DNA from: Methanobrevibacter sp.
GTDB lineage: Archaea; Methanobacteriota; Methanobacteria; Methanobacteriales; Methanobacteriaceae
Reading direction: 5' to 3'
Assembly (NCBI GenBank): GCA_031284925.1
Contig: JAITXE010000079.1
Location: forward strand, 1 to 37,626
Length of the DNA: 37,626 nt
Both the position numbers and the translations under genes were made by a program. A model generated the notes under the pieces. It made no database searches. It was not told the DNA's origin and worked only from the letters and a program-made list of their open reading frames with translations. Each line of letters starts with the position of its first letter. The first letter of the stretch is position 1. This document shows positions 11,215 through 21,182 of the stretch, piece after piece.

Positions 11215-11358
11215 TTGCCAAGAAAATACGGGAAAGCAGCAAGAAAATGTAGCAGATGTGGAGATCACTCTGCAATGATAAGAAGATATAATCTTATGTT
11301 ATGTAGGCAATGTTTTAGAGAAATTGCTTCCAAAATAGGATTTAAAAAATATAACTAG
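11215..11358 (+). CDS. rps14: 30S ribosomal protein S14 type Z (47 aa, TTG start); absent from the supplied ORF track
   Basis: Manual translation [47 protein letters not shown]; CxxC...CxxC zinc ribbon; AGGTGAT upstream; between L5 and S8. Confidence 0.95.
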   Translation: MPRKYGKAARKCSRCGDHSAMIRRYNLMLCRQCFREIASKIGFKKYN

Positions 11359-11368
11359 AGGTGTGTTA

Positions 11369-11761
11369 ATGACTCTTATGGATTCACTTGCCAATGCTCT
11401 TACAAATATTAGAAATAATGAATTACAAGTAAATAACTCAGCTACCATTGTTCCAGCTTCTAAGCTTATTGGACGGGTGTTAACTACAATGAAAAATGAG
11501 AATTATATTGGTGAGTTTGAATATGTTGATGATGGAAAGGCAGGAAAATTCTTAGTTGAATTAGGAGGTAATATCAATCATTGTGGTGTTATCAAACCTC
11601 GTCATTCTGTGAAAAAAGATGAATTTGAAAAATTTGAAAAGAGATTTTTACCAGCAAAAAATTTTGGTATATTAATTGTTACCACTCCTGAAGGTATAAT
11701 GACTCATTCAGAAGCTAAAGAAAAAGGAATTGGCGGTCGATTACTAGCTTATATGTATTAG
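11369..11761 (+). CDS. rps8: 30S ribosomal protein S8
   Basis: [21 protein letters not shown] 11369 after AGAGGTG. Confidence 0.95.
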   Translation: MTLMDSLANALTNIRNNELQVNNSATIVPASKLIGRVLTTMKNENYIGEFEYVDDGKAGKFLVELGGNINHCGVIKPRHSVKKDEFEKFEKRFLPAKNFGILIVTTPEGIMTHSEAKEKGIGGRLLAYMY

Positions 11762-11770
11762 GTGATAAAA

Positions 11771-12307
11771 ATGGTATTAGCAACTGTTATTAAAGAAGAA
11801 GTTTCAATTCCTGAAGATGTTGAAGTTACATTAAAAGATACCAACATAAATATTAAAGGACCTAAAGGGGAAGTATCAAGAGAATTTACTTATCCCAATG
11901 TTAGCATTGATAAAAATGACGATATTTTATCTTTGGTGACTCGTTTTCCTAAAAGAAAAGATAAATCCCTGATTGGTACAACCAAAGCACATTTATCAAA
12001 TATGATACTTGGGGTAACCAATGGATTTACATATCATATGAAAATTGTTTTTGCTCATTTTCCCATGACTCTTAAGGTTGAGGAGAATAAGGTAACAATT
12101 GAAAATTTCATTGGTGAAAGAAGCCCAAGAAATGCTAAGATTATTGGTTCTGCTAAAGTTGATGTTAAAGGGGATGAAGTAATAGTATCTGGCATCAATA
12201 AAGAAGAAGTTGGTCAAACTATGGCTAATCTAGAGCAAGCCACTAAAATTAAAGGGAAAGATCCTCGTGTTTTCCAAGATGGTATATATCTTGTAGATAA
12301 AAAATAA
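11771..12307 (+). CDS. rpl6: 50S ribosomal protein L6
   Basis: TLKDTNINIKGPKGEVSREF, NFIGERSPRNAKI; ATG 11771 after GGTGATAAAA. Confidence 0.95.
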   Translation: MVLATVIKEEVSIPEDVEVTLKDTNINIKGPKGEVSREFTYPNVSIDKNDDILSLVTRFPKRKDKSLIGTTKAHLSNMILGVTNGFTYHMKIVFAHFPMTLKVEENKVTIENFIGERSPRNAKIIGSAKVDVKGDEVIVSGINKEEVGQTMANLEQATKIKGKDPRVFQDGIYLVDKK

Positions 12308-12318
12308 TGGTGATATAA

Positions 12319-12708
12319 ATGAGCAAAAAATTTAAAAGACAAGAGTATGCAAGGTATAAAAAACTCGGTGAAAAATGGAGAAGACCGAGAGGAAAAACCA
12401 GTAAAATGAGAAGATATGAAGCTGGAAAACCTGCAATGCCTGCTATTGGATATGGCTCTAATAGATTAACAAAATATCTTCATCCATCTGGCTTTAAAGA
12501 TATACTTATTTACAATATTGCTGATTTAGAAAAATTAGATCCGTCTAATGAAGCTGCAAGAATCAGTGCTTCAATTGGTAATAAAAAGAGATTAATAATT
12601 ATAGAAAAAGCATCTAAGTTAGGTATTAAAATACTAAACAAACGACTAATAAAATCAGATCTTGACACATTAGAAACTGATGATTTTGAAGATGATATAA
12701 AGTCATGA
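12319..12708 (+). CDS. rpl32e: 50S ribosomal protein L32e
   Basis: FKRQEYARYKKLGEKWRRPRGKTSKMRRYEAGKPAMPAIGYGS; acidic C-terminus. Confidence 0.95.
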   Translation: MSKKFKRQEYARYKKLGEKWRRPRGKTSKMRRYEAGKPAMPAIGYGSNRLTKYLHPSGFKDILIYNIADLEKLDPSNEAARISASIGNKKRLIIIEKASKLGIKILNKRLIKSDLDTLETDDFEDDIKS

Positions 12709-12738
12709 CTTAATTAGTTTGTTGATTTAATAAGTCAT
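12705..12738 (+). terminator. Hairpin overlapping the L32e stop (ATGACTTA-18 nt-TAAGTCAT)
   Basis: Perfect 8-bp inverted repeat, then A/T-rich sequence and a 382-nt gap; terminator or processing role is inferred. Confidence 0.35.
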
Positions 12739-13090
12739 AAATAAACAGTAAAAAAATTATGGCTTGTTTTATATGATATTAAGAAATTTTAAAATAATTT
12801 TTATTTATAATAAATTAAATAATATGGTATTTATTAGTATCTTAGATTAGTTATATAATCATGACTGAATATTAACTAAATAAATTAAGAAACAAATAAT
12901 AACCTAAAGACTAATAAAATTAAAGCTTAGTGATAAATAATTTAAGAATAATTTACAATATATTAATGCTCATTATTTAATTTAATATTATTTAAGAATC
13001 ATTGTTTATTACTTACTTTATTTAAATTTATTAGAATTTATTCAGTTTAATAGTATATCATTATATATTTATATTAAAGGAGGGATTATC

Positions 13091-13537
13091 GTGAATCTCA
13101 CAACTCAAAAAAGATTAGCTGCAAGCATACTTAAAGTCGGGGTTAATAGGGTATGGATTAACCCAGATAAATTGGAAGTAGTATCCGAAGCTATTACACG
13201 AGAGGATGTTAATAAGTTAATACTTTCAAATGTTATAAAAGCTAAACCTAAAAAAGGGATTAGTAGTTACAGATCTAAAAAATTAGCTATTCAAAAGAAA
13301 AAAGGGCGAAGAAAGGGGAGAGGTAGTATAAAAGGAGCAAAAAATGCCCGTAATCCTAAAAAGAAAGCATGGATGACTACTATCAGGGCTTTAAGAAGAG
13401 ATCTTAAATCAATGCGCGAGTCAGAAGAAATTAATTCTACTACCTATCGTAAATTATATAGGATGGCTAAAGGTGGAGCATTTAGGAGTAAATCTTACAT
13501 GAAGACTTATGCTAAGGATCATGATTTGATTAAATAG
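13091..13537 (+). CDS. rpl19e: 50S ribosomal protein L19e (GTG start)
   Basis: TTQKRLAASILKVGVNRVWINPDKLEVVSEAITREDVNKLI; AAAGGAGGG Shine-Dalgarno. Confidence 0.96.
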   Translation: MNLTTQKRLAASILKVGVNRVWINPDKLEVVSEAITREDVNKLILSNVIKAKPKKGISSYRSKKLAIQKKKGRRKGRGSIKGAKNARNPKKKAWMTTIRALRRDLKSMRESEEINSTTYRKLYRMAKGGAFRSKSYMKTYAKDHDLIK

Positions 13538-13548
13538 GAGGAATTATT

Positions 13549-14127
13549 TTGGCACAGGGATCAAGATATAAAGTACCATTTAAAAGAAGAAGAGAAGGAA
13601 AAACTGATTATGCTACAAGAATAAAATTAATAGATTTAGATAAATATAGGTTAGTAGTTAGGATTTCTAATGGTAATGTAATAGCACAAATAGTTTTTAT
13701 AGGTTCTGATGGGGATGAAACTGTTATTTCTGCCCATACTAAAGAATTACAAAAGTTAGGATGGCTTGGAGGAACTAAAAATACAAGTGCAACTTATCTA
13801 ACTGGATATATATGTGGTAAAAAAGCACTTAATGCTGGAATTACTGAAGCAATTTTAGACATAGGTTTAAAGCAACCAATAAAAGGTTCAAGAGTTTTTG
13901 CAGCACTTAACGGAGCTATTGATGCAGGATTAAATGTTCCACACAGTGAAAGTATTTTACTTGATGATTATAGAATCTCTGGTAAACATATTTCTGATTA
14001 TGCTGAAAGTTTAGGTGAGGATGATTTAAAGAAGAAATTCTCAAAATACCTAGAAAGAGGATTAAAACCTACAGATTTACCAAAACATTTTAATGAAATT
14101 AAATCCCGGATTGATGAGGAATTTTAA
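13549..14127 (+). CDS. rpl18: 50S ribosomal protein L18 (TTG start)
   Basis: AQGSRYKVPFKRRREGKTDYATRIKLI; GGAGGAA Shine-Dalgarno. Confidence 0.96.
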   Translation: MAQGSRYKVPFKRRREGKTDYATRIKLIDLDKYRLVVRISNGNVIAQIVFIGSDGDETVISAHTKELQKLGWLGGTKNTSATYLTGYICGKKALNAGITEAILDIGLKQPIKGSRVFAALNGAIDAGLNVPHSESILLDDYRISGKHISDYAESLGEDDLKKKFSKYLERGLKPTDLPKHFNEIKSRIDEEF

Positions 14128-14144
14128 TTATAGGAGTTTAGATT

Positions 14145-14789
14145 ATGAGTTTTGATAATAAAGAAAATTGGATACCTAAAACAAAACTTGGAAATTTAGT
14201 TAAAGATGGAATCATAACTGATATTGATGAAATTTTTGAAAAAGGTCTTCCAATAATGGAATTAGGTGTTATAGATGCTTTACTTCCAAATTTAGAAGAA
14301 GAGGTCATGGATGTTAACCTTGTTCAAAGAATGCACAAATCAGGAAGAAAGGTTAATTTCCGAGTAGTTGTTGCAGTCGGTAATAAAGAAGGTTATGTTG
14401 GATTAGGTCAAGGTAAAGCTAAAGAAGTAGGTCCAGCAATCCGAAAAGCTGTTGATAATGCGAAATATAACATTATTAAAGTTAAAAGGGGTTGTGGAGA
14501 TTGGGGATGTGTATGTGGTAGACATCATACTGTTCCTTTTAAAGTGGATGGGAAGACTGGTAGTGTGAAAGTTACTTTAATACCTGCTCCTGCTGGTGTG
14601 GGTCTTGCAATAGGGAATGTTGGTAAAACTATTATGAAACTTGCAGGTATTCAAGATTTATGGTCTCAAACAATGGGCCAAACTCAAACAACTGTGAACT
14701 TTGCTAATGCTACTTTTGAAGCATTAAAGAATTTAAACAAGTTTAAATCAACTGATAAATCACTTAAAAATCAGCTTGCATTTTCATAA
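14145..14789 (+). CDS. rps5: 30S ribosomal protein S5
   Basis: [48 protein letters not shown]. Confidence 0.97.
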   Translation: MSFDNKENWIPKTKLGNLVKDGIITDIDEIFEKGLPIMELGVIDALLPNLEEEVMDVNLVQRMHKSGRKVNFRVVVAVGNKEGYVGLGQGKAKEVGPAIRKAVDNAKYNIIKVKRGCGDWGCVCGRHHTVPFKVDGKTGSVKVTLIPAPAGVGLAIGNVGKTIMKLAGIQDLWSQTMGQTQTTVNFANATFEALKNLNKFKSTDKSLKNQLAFS

Positions 14790-14802
14790 AAGGAGGATTT
14801 AA

Positions 14803-15261
14803 ATGTTTTTCGTAGTTAGAGTTAGAGGAACTACAGGTGTAAAAAGAGATATTGCTGATACTTTAGAGAAGCTAAGACTCAATAGAATAAATCATGGAGT
14901 TTTGATTAAAGACAATCCTAGTTACAGAGGAATGCTTCAAAAAGCAAAAGATTACATCACTTGGGGTGAAATTACTCCTGAAGTATTAATTGATTTAATA
15001 CACAAAAGAGGAAGATTGCCAGGCAATGTAAAAATTACTGATGAATATATTAAAGAAAGTACTAATTATTCATCCGTTAAAGAATTAGCTAATGCTTTGT
15101 TAAATTCTGAAATTAAAGCTGAAGATATTGATATGAAACCAATTTTTAGATTACATCCTCCAAGAAAAGGTTATGAAGGAATTAGGTATTCCTTTAATGA
15201 AGGTGGATCTGCTGGTTTCAGAGGAGATGCTATCAATAATCTTTTAAAGAAAATGGCTTAA
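14803..15261 (+). CDS. rpl30: 50S ribosomal protein L30
   Basis: [34 protein letters not shown]. Confidence 0.95.
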   Translation: MFFVVRVRGTTGVKRDIADTLEKLRLNRINHGVLIKDNPSYRGMLQKAKDYITWGEITPEVLIDLIHKRGRLPGNVKITDEYIKESTNYSSVKELANALLNSEIKAEDIDMKPIFRLHPPRKGYEGIRYSFNEGGSAGFRGDAINNLLKKMA

Positions 15262-15272
15262 TTGGTGAAAAT

Positions 15273-15713
15273 ATGATTAGAATTAAACGAAAAATTAATA
15301 AATTAAGAGGTTCAAGGTCTAATGGTGGCGGATGCACTAAAAAAAGAAGAGGTGCAGGCCATAAAGGAGGTAGAGGTCAAGCTGGTGGTAAAAAGCACCA
15401 TTGGTCTTGGATTGTTAAATTTGACCCTAAACATTATGGAAAATATGGTTTTAAAAGAAATAAATCAACTGTTAAACAAGTTAGTACTGTTAATTTAGAT
15501 TATTTAGATCTTCATTCTGATAAACTCTTACATGACGGTACAGCATCTAAACAAGGAGATTCAATTGTTATTGATGTTACTAGTTTAGGCTATAATAAAG
15601 TTCTAGGAAATGGTAAGATTTTAAAACCGTTAATTATTAAATCACCTTCTTTTTCAAAATCAGCTCAAGTGAAAATTCAGGAAGCTGGAGGAGAAGCTAT
15701 ATTATTAGAATAA
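15273..15713 (+). CDS. rpl15: 50S ribosomal protein L15
   Basis: KLRGSRSNGGGCTKKRRGAGHKGGRGQAGGKKHHW. Confidence 0.96.
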   Translation: MIRIKRKINKLRGSRSNGGGCTKKRRGAGHKGGRGQAGGKKHHWSWIVKFDPKHYGKYGFKRNKSTVKQVSTVNLDYLDLHSDKLLHDGTASKQGDSIVIDVTSLGYNKVLGNGKILKPLIIKSPSFSKSAQVKIQEAGGEAILLE

Positions 15714-15775
15714 TTCATTTTTTAATATACTTATAAATCTTATATTATATATTTTTGGATTAATGTGGAGAAAAA

Positions 15776-17134
15776 ATGTTTTTGGAAAAGTTTAAGCCTT
15801 TATTTGCACTGATACCTCAGGTTAAGTCACCAACTTATAGGCAAGGATTTAAAGATAAGATCAAATGGACGGGTATTATTTTAATACTGTATTTCTTTTT
15901 ATGTCAAATACCTTTATATGGTTTGAGTAATACTGCAGTTGATCAATTTCAGAGTTTAAGAGCGGTATTAGCTGGTAGTTTTTCATCTATAATGACTTTA
16001 GGTATAGGACCAATTGTTACCTCATCTATTGTTCTTCAGGTTCTTGTTGGAACTAAAATCTTAAATTTAGACCTTTCAAAACATGAACATAAATCATTAT
16101 TTCAAAGTACCCAAAAAGTTCTTGCAGTAATTATAACTGTTTTTGAAGCATTAGTCTTAGTTAAAACTGGAAACTTAACTGCCATAGATTCAAGTTATGA
16201 ATGGATAATGTTACTTCAACTTGTTATTGGGGCTATTTTAATTCTTTATTTAGATGAAGTTATTTCTAAATGGGGTTTTGGTAGTGGTGTAGGACTTTTC
16301 ATTGCTGCAGGTGTTTCACAAACAATTGTTATAAGATCATTTAATTTCATGCCTAATCCATCTTCACCAGATCAATTGCCTGGTATGATTCCACATTTTA
16401 TACAGTCTATTATTTCAGGATCTCCAGACCCATCTGTACTTGTGCCCTTAATTGCAACAATAGTAGTATTTCTAATTGCCGTATATGGGGAGAGTATGAG
16501 AGTAGAAATTCCTATTTCTCATGGGCAAATGAAAGGTCATGGAAGAATTCGTGGAAATGTGGGCAAATATCCTCTTAAATTTATTTATGCAAGTAATATG
16601 CCAGTTATATTAACCAGTGCATTACTTGTCAATGTTCAGCTCATGGCAGCCACTTTTCAAAGAATGGGTTTCCCTATTTTAGGGACGGTTTCTTTAGGAA
16701 GGCCAATTAGTGGTATTGCACTTTACCTTACTACTCCTCAATTTGATATATTAATGACTAATCCATTAAGAGTTTTGGTTTATGCAATATTTTTTTTGGC
16801 ATGTTGTATAATCTTCTCTATTTTGTGGGTAGAAATTGGAGGATTAGGTGCTGATAAAATCGCCGAACAACTTCATAGTTCGGGAATTCAAATTCCAGGG
16901 TTTAGAAGCAGTAAAACTCAACTTAAAAAAATAATGAGGAGGTATATACCTGCTTTGACAGTTTTAGGTGGTGTTTTTGTAGGTTTACTTGCTTTTGGTG
17001 CAGATTTAACTAATGCTGCTGGTGGAGGAACTGGTGTTTTACTTACAGTTGGTATTGTTTATAAGCTTTATGAAGAAATTGCTCAAGAACAACTCATGGA
17101 TATGCATCCATTGTTTAGAAGATTCTTAGAATAG
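15776..17134 (+). CDS. secY: Preprotein translocase subunit SecY
   Basis: Ten-TM-like hydrophobic profile, VEIPISHGQMKGHGRIRGNVGKYPLKFIYASNMPVI. Confidence 0.97.
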   Translation: MFLEKFKPLFALIPQVKSPTYRQGFKDKIKWTGIILILYFFLCQIPLYGLSNTAVDQFQSLRAVLAGSFSSIMTLGIGPIVTSSIVLQVLVGTKILNLDLSKHEHKSLFQSTQKVLAVIITVFEALVLVKTGNLTAIDSSYEWIMLLQLVIGAILILYLDEVISKWGFGSGVGLFIAAGVSQTIVIRSFNFMPNPSSPDQLPGMIPHFIQSIISGSPDPSVLVPLIATIVVFLIAVYGESMRVEIPISHGQMKGHGRIRGNVGKYPLKFIYASNMPVILTSALLVNVQLMAATFQRMGFPILGTVSLGRPISGIALYLTTPQFDILMTNPLRVLVYAIFFLACCIIFSILWVEIGGLGADKIAEQLHSSGIQIPGFRSSKTQLKKIMRRYIPALTVLGGVFVGLLAFGADLTNAAGGGTGVLLTVGIVYKLYEEIAQEQLMDMHPLFRRFLE

Positions 17135-17160
17135 ATAAGAAAATTCTTAGACATGATGAT

Positions 17161-17213
17161 TTATTATAAATATAAAAAATTATTATAAATATATTAAGTA
17201 AAAATTATTATAA
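17161..17213. repeat. Short AT-rich direct repeats after secY (TTATTATAAATATA x2 plus partial TTATTATAA)
   Basis: Identical 14-mers at 17161-17174 and 17180-17193; partial copy 17205-17213. Confidence 0.6.
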
Positions 17214-17278
17214 GAAATGATTGGAATCAATAAATTAATAGTTATTTTATAATTTATTAAATAAGGTAGGGGATTAAA

Positions 17279-17839
17279 TTGAAATTGGTAGTTTTAACTG
17301 GAATTCCAGGTTCTGGAAGTACAACTGTTCTTAATAAAACTTTAGAGAATGTTGATTATCTTCATATAAATTATGGGGATATGATGATAGAAATAGCTAA
17401 AGAAAAGAACATTGTTGATAATAGAGATGAAATGAGAAAATTATCTCCAGATGTTCAAAAAGAGCTTCAACTTGCAGCAGCAAAAAAAATTAAAGAAAAA
17501 TCAAAAACTGAGAATGTTATTGTAGATACTCATTGCACGATAAATACTCCATCAGGTTTCCTTCCAGGACTTCCTGAATGGATTTTAAAGGAATTAAAAC
17601 CAAATCAATTTATCATAATTGAAGCAAATCCTGATGAAATTTTAATCAGGCGTTTATCTGATGATACAAGAAATCGTGATAAGGAAATGACAAAAATTAT
17701 AGCATTACATCAAGAAGTTAATAGAGCAACTGCAATGGCTTATGCCACATTAACTGGAGCTACTGTTAAAATATTAGAAAATCATGATAATGAACTCGAG
17801 ATAATAGTTTCTAAGATGGTGGAAACATTAACTATTTAA
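17279..17839 (+). CDS. adkA: Archaeal adenylate kinase (TTG start)
   Basis: KLVVLTGIPGSGSTTVLNKTLE P-loop; position after secY. Confidence 0.93.
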   Translation: MKLVVLTGIPGSGSTTVLNKTLENVDYLHINYGDMMIEIAKEKNIVDNRDEMRKLSPDVQKELQLAAAKKIKEKSKTENVIVDTHCTINTPSGFLPGLPEWILKELKPNQFIIIEANPDEILIRRLSDDTRNRDKEMTKIIALHQEVNRATAMAYATLTGATVKILENHDNELEIIVSKMVETLTI

Positions 17840-17876
17840 AATCTAAATTCTTAATTTTTTTAAACTGTAAGGTGAT

Positions 17877-18476
17877 ATGATGGATATTTTAGCAGGGATT
17901 TTTGGTTATTTCAATCAAATTTTTGACCCCATTATTGCATTGGATCCAAATCCAAAAAATCCATTGTTAACCATATTTTTAGTTGCTCTTATAATTTCCT
18001 TTATCACTCAAATTGCTCAGAAATATTTAATGGATCATGAGAGATTGGATACATTAAAGAAGGAAATAGCCGAATTTCAGAAGAAAATGAATGATGTTCG
18101 TAAATCTGGTGATACTAATGCAACGAATAAGTTACAATCACAACAATCAGATTTCATGAAAGCTCAAAGTGAAATGATGATGATGTCTTTTAAACCAATG
18201 CTTGTTACATTTGTCCCAATATTGTTAATTTTTTGGTGGATGAGAAGTTCTCCACTTGCCAATGTTTACATTTCATTACCATTACTTCCATTTTGGAATA
18301 TTTTAGCACCTATTTGGCAACCTCTTTTGCACTGGGCTCCAAATCCAGATGTAGTATTCACTGCTGTTGGTTATCATTTACCTAATGCTGTAGGATTCTT
18401 TTGCTGGTACTTCTTATGTTCACTTGCATTATCTCAAGTTGTTAGAAAATTGGTAGGATTAAAATCAGCATTTTAG
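17877..18476 (+). CDS. DUF106/EMC3-TMCO1 family membrane protein (YidC/Oxa1-superfamily insertase-like)
   Basis: Three-TM pattern with a charged coiled-coil (LDTLKKEIAEFQKKMNDVRKSGD); secY-adkA-DUF106 context. Confidence 0.85.
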   Translation: MMDILAGIFGYFNQIFDPIIALDPNPKNPLLTIFLVALIISFITQIAQKYLMDHERLDTLKKEIAEFQKKMNDVRKSGDTNATNKLQSQQSDFMKAQSEMMMMSFKPMLVTFVPILLIFWWMRSSPLANVYISLPLLPFWNILAPIWQPLLHWAPNPDVVFTAVGYHLPNAVGFFCWYFLCSLALSQVVRKLVGLKSAF

Positions 18477-18637
18477 AATAATTTTAAATTATTTCAATTC
18501 ATAATTAATATATTAAACTAAATAAATTATTTTTATAATATCCATTGCAATTATTATTAATTTTAAGAATAAATTATATATATCATAAATTTAATATCTT
18601 TAAAGATACTCTATTATTTGTTAAAGGAAGTGAAATA

Positions 18638-19012
18638 ATGCCTGAATTAAGGTATAGATCTAGATCATATAAAAGAACTTTTAAAAAGACTCCTGGTGGA
18701 GTTAATGTTTTAAGATATAAAAAAAAAAAGTCCAGTAAGCATGTATGTGCTGAATGTGGAAAACTATTACATGGTGTTCCAAGAGGAAGATCTTATCAGA
18801 TAAATAAATTGACAAAATCTAAAAAAAGACCAAATAGGCCTTTTGGAGGAAATTTATGCTCACAATGTGCTAGAAAGTTTTTCAAAGATGAGGTCAGGAC
18901 AAAAAGTGAACTAAGTACAAAGGACGAAGTAACTTTAACTGATGAGATAAGTACAAAAGAAGAGGAAAATATAAATGATGAGGTAGCTACAAAGAATGAG
19001 GAAAGTGAATAA
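18638..19012 (+). CDS. rpl34e: 50S ribosomal protein L34e with repetitive acidic tail
   Basis: [48 protein letters not shown] 18638 after AAAGGAAGTGA, so the ORF-track start at 18545 is too early. Confidence 0.93.
   Translation: MPELRYRSRSYKRTFKKTPGGVNVLRYKKKKSSKHVCAECGKLLHGVPRGRSYQINKLTKSKKRPNRPFGGNLCSQCARKFFKDEVRTKSELSTKDEVTLTDEISTKEEENINDEVATKNEESE
18887..19012 (+). repeat. Degenerate 18-nt tandem repeat (about 7 units) encoding the hexapeptide tail of L34e
   Basis: [41 protein letters not shown], all in an 18-nt register. Confidence 0.85.
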
Positions 19013-19530
19013 TGATTATTACTATCGGCGGATTAGCAGGTACTGGAACTACTACATCTTCTGAGATATTATCCAAAAAACTTAAAATACCTTATATTTC
19101 TGCAGGAGATATTTTTAGACAAATGGCTAAAGAATATGATATGTCAATTTTAAAGTTTAGTGAATTTGCTGAAAATAATATTGATATAGATCTTGAAATA
19201 GATAAAAGACAAAAAGAAATAGCCAAAAATTCTAAAAATTTAATTGTAGAAGGTAGACTTTCAGCATATTTTGTTGAATCTGATCTTAAAATTTGGATGA
19301 TAGCCCCACTAACTGTTAGAGCTAAAAGAATTTGTGAACGAGAGTCTAAATCTTTTGATTTAGCAACGAGCGAAATTAAAATCCGTGAAGATAGTGAAGC
19401 TAAAAGATATTTAGAAATACATAATATTAATATTAATAATTTAGATATTTATGATTTAATAATAAATACTAACAGCTTTAACCCTGGTAGTATAGTTGAA
19501 ATTATAAATTCAACATTAAAGGTGATATAA
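19012..19530 (+). CDS. cmk: Cytidylate kinase
   Basis: [39 protein letters not shown]. Confidence 0.95.
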   Translation: MIITIGGLAGTGTTTSSEILSKKLKIPYISAGDIFRQMAKEYDMSILKFSEFAENNIDIDLEIDKRQKEIAKNSKNLIVEGRLSAYFVESDLKIWMIAPLTVRAKRICERESKSFDLATSEIKIREDSEAKRYLEIHNININNLDIYDLIINTNSFNPGSIVEIINSTLKVI

Positions 19531-19751
19531 TGGCATCAATTGAAGTAGGAAGAGTTTGTGTTAAGACTGCTGGAAGAGAAGCAGGAGAAAAATGTGTAAT
19601 TTTAGAAATTGTGGATGAAAATTTTGTAGAAATTGTTGGAAATTCTGTTAAAAACAGAAGATGTAATATAAATCACTTAGAACCTATTGAAAAATCAATA
19701 GAAGTTTCAAATGACTTAGAATTGGTTAAAAAATCCTTGGAAAATTTATAG
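19530..19751 (+). CDS. rpl14e: 50S ribosomal protein L14e
   Basis: VGRVCVKTAGREAGEKCVILEIVDENFVEI..RRCNINHLEP. Confidence 0.94.
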   Translation: MASIEVGRVCVKTAGREAGEKCVILEIVDENFVEIVGNSVKNRRCNINHLEPIEKSIEVSNDLELVKKSLENL

Positions 19752-19888
19752 GATATAATTTTCATGAGTATATATTTATAATAATCTTTTATAATTATTA
19801 AAACTCTTTTTTAACTTAAAATTTTCATTAATTAATATTTTAATTAATTCATTAATTTAAGAATATTTAATTTTTAAGATATGGTTTT

Positions 19889-20857
19889 ATGAATGAACTC
19901 TTTATTAAATCTAAAAGTAAAACAAACCCAGAATATGGGTATATCCCTGAAAATAGACCTATTCTTGATTATTTAGATAAAGGAGTAATTAATTTAGATA
20001 AACCATCTGGTCCAACATCTCATGAAATTGACTCATGGGTTAAAATAATTTTGGGTGTTGGAAAAACGGGGCATGGTGGCACTTTAGATCCTAAAGTTAC
20101 AGGAATATTACCAATAGGATTAAATTCAGCTACTCGAGTAATGCAACTTTTATCTTATGCTTCAAAGGGATATGTTGCAATAATGACCTTACATGATGAT
20201 GTTGATGAAGAAAAGATTTACAATATATTTAATGAGTTTCAAGGAAAAATTTATCAGACTCCACCACTTAAATCGGCTGTTAAAAGAGAGTTAAGAGTTA
20301 GAACGGTTTATACTTCTAAAATTTTAGAAATATCTAAAAGAAATGTTCTTTTTAAAATAGATTGTGAAGCTGGAACTTATGTAAGGACATATATTCATGA
20401 TATTGGTGAAGCATTAGGTGTTGGAGCGCATATGGCTGAACTTAGAAGGACTCGTGCTGGTTCATTTGATGAATATAAAAACATGATTACCTTGCAAGAG
20501 TTAACAGATGCATTTTATTATTGGCATGAAGAAGGAAATGAATTATATCTTAGAAACTGCATAATGCCTATGGAAAGAGCTACAGAAGATTTACCAAAAG
20601 TTATTATCAAAGATTCTGCAGTTGAAGCAATATGCAATGGTGCTAATCTTGCATTAGGCGGTATCAATGAAATTTCTGCTGAAATAAAGAAAAATCAAAG
20701 AGTAATAATTGAAACCATAAAAGGAGAATTGGTTGCATCTGCAAAGTCACTTTTTGATTTTGAAGAAATCTTAATATCCAATCCCAAAATAGTTTTTGAT
20801 ACAGAAAAAGTCTTCATGAAAATAGGAATTTATCCTAAAATGTGGGGAAAATCATAA
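19889..20857 (+). CDS. cbf5: tRNA/rRNA pseudouridine synthase Cbf5/TruB
   Basis: GVINLDKPSGPTSHEIDSWVKIILGVGKTGHGGTLDPKVTGILP; C-terminal PUA region. Confidence 0.96.
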   Translation: MNELFIKSKSKTNPEYGYIPENRPILDYLDKGVINLDKPSGPTSHEIDSWVKIILGVGKTGHGGTLDPKVTGILPIGLNSATRVMQLLSYASKGYVAIMTLHDDVDEEKIYNIFNEFQGKIYQTPPLKSAVKRELRVRTVYTSKILEISKRNVLFKIDCEAGTYVRTYIHDIGEALGVGAHMAELRRTRAGSFDEYKNMITLQELTDAFYYWHEEGNELYLRNCIMPMERATEDLPKVIIKDSAVEAICNGANLALGGINEISAEIKKNQRVIIETIKGELVASAKSLFDFEEILISNPKIVFDTEKVFMKIGIYPKMWGKS

Positions 20858-21000
20858 TATCATAATTTTTTATATAATTAATTAATCTGAATCATAATTT
20901 TCACAAATTTTGTAACTAAATATTATAAATAGATTATTAATAAACATGAAAAAATTAAAATATGGGCATTCTATAATTTAATATTATTAATTTTTTTACA

Positions 21001-21013
21001 AAAGGTTTAAATA
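21001..21013 (+). promoter_or_regulatory. Candidate archaeal BRE/TATA element (AAAGGTTTAAATA)
   Basis: Resembles BRE/TATA consensus in the gap upstream of the tRNA, but about 170 nt from it, so assignment is weak. Confidence 0.25.
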
Positions 21014-21130
21014 GTTTAAAATCAAATACGTTTTTATTAATTAATTTTTTTTTAATTTCATTCGCTTAAGGATATTTAAATCTAATATTTTTAATTAATA
21101 TTTTAATAAAATAAATTAAGTCACATGTTA

Positions 21131-21171
21131 ATTCAATAAAGAATTAATTTAATTGAAATAAAGAATTAATT
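21131..21171. repeat. 22-nt-period tandem duplication upstream of the tRNA
   Basis: Identical AATAAAGAATTAATT at 21135-21149 and 21157-21171, with similar flanks (ATTC / ATTGA). Confidence 0.75.
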
Positions 21172-21182
21172 AAAAATATATT

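Noticed and set aside
11013-11252. 79-aa + strand ORF overlapping the end of L5 and start of S14
   Set aside because: Out of frame with L5 and S14, Lys/Ile-rich translation without a recognisable family; S14 (11215-11358) explains the region.
17161-17213. Short AT repeats considered as a CRISPR remnant
   Set aside because: Units are only 9-14 nt, irregularly spaced, no spacer-like inserts and no cas genes in the window.
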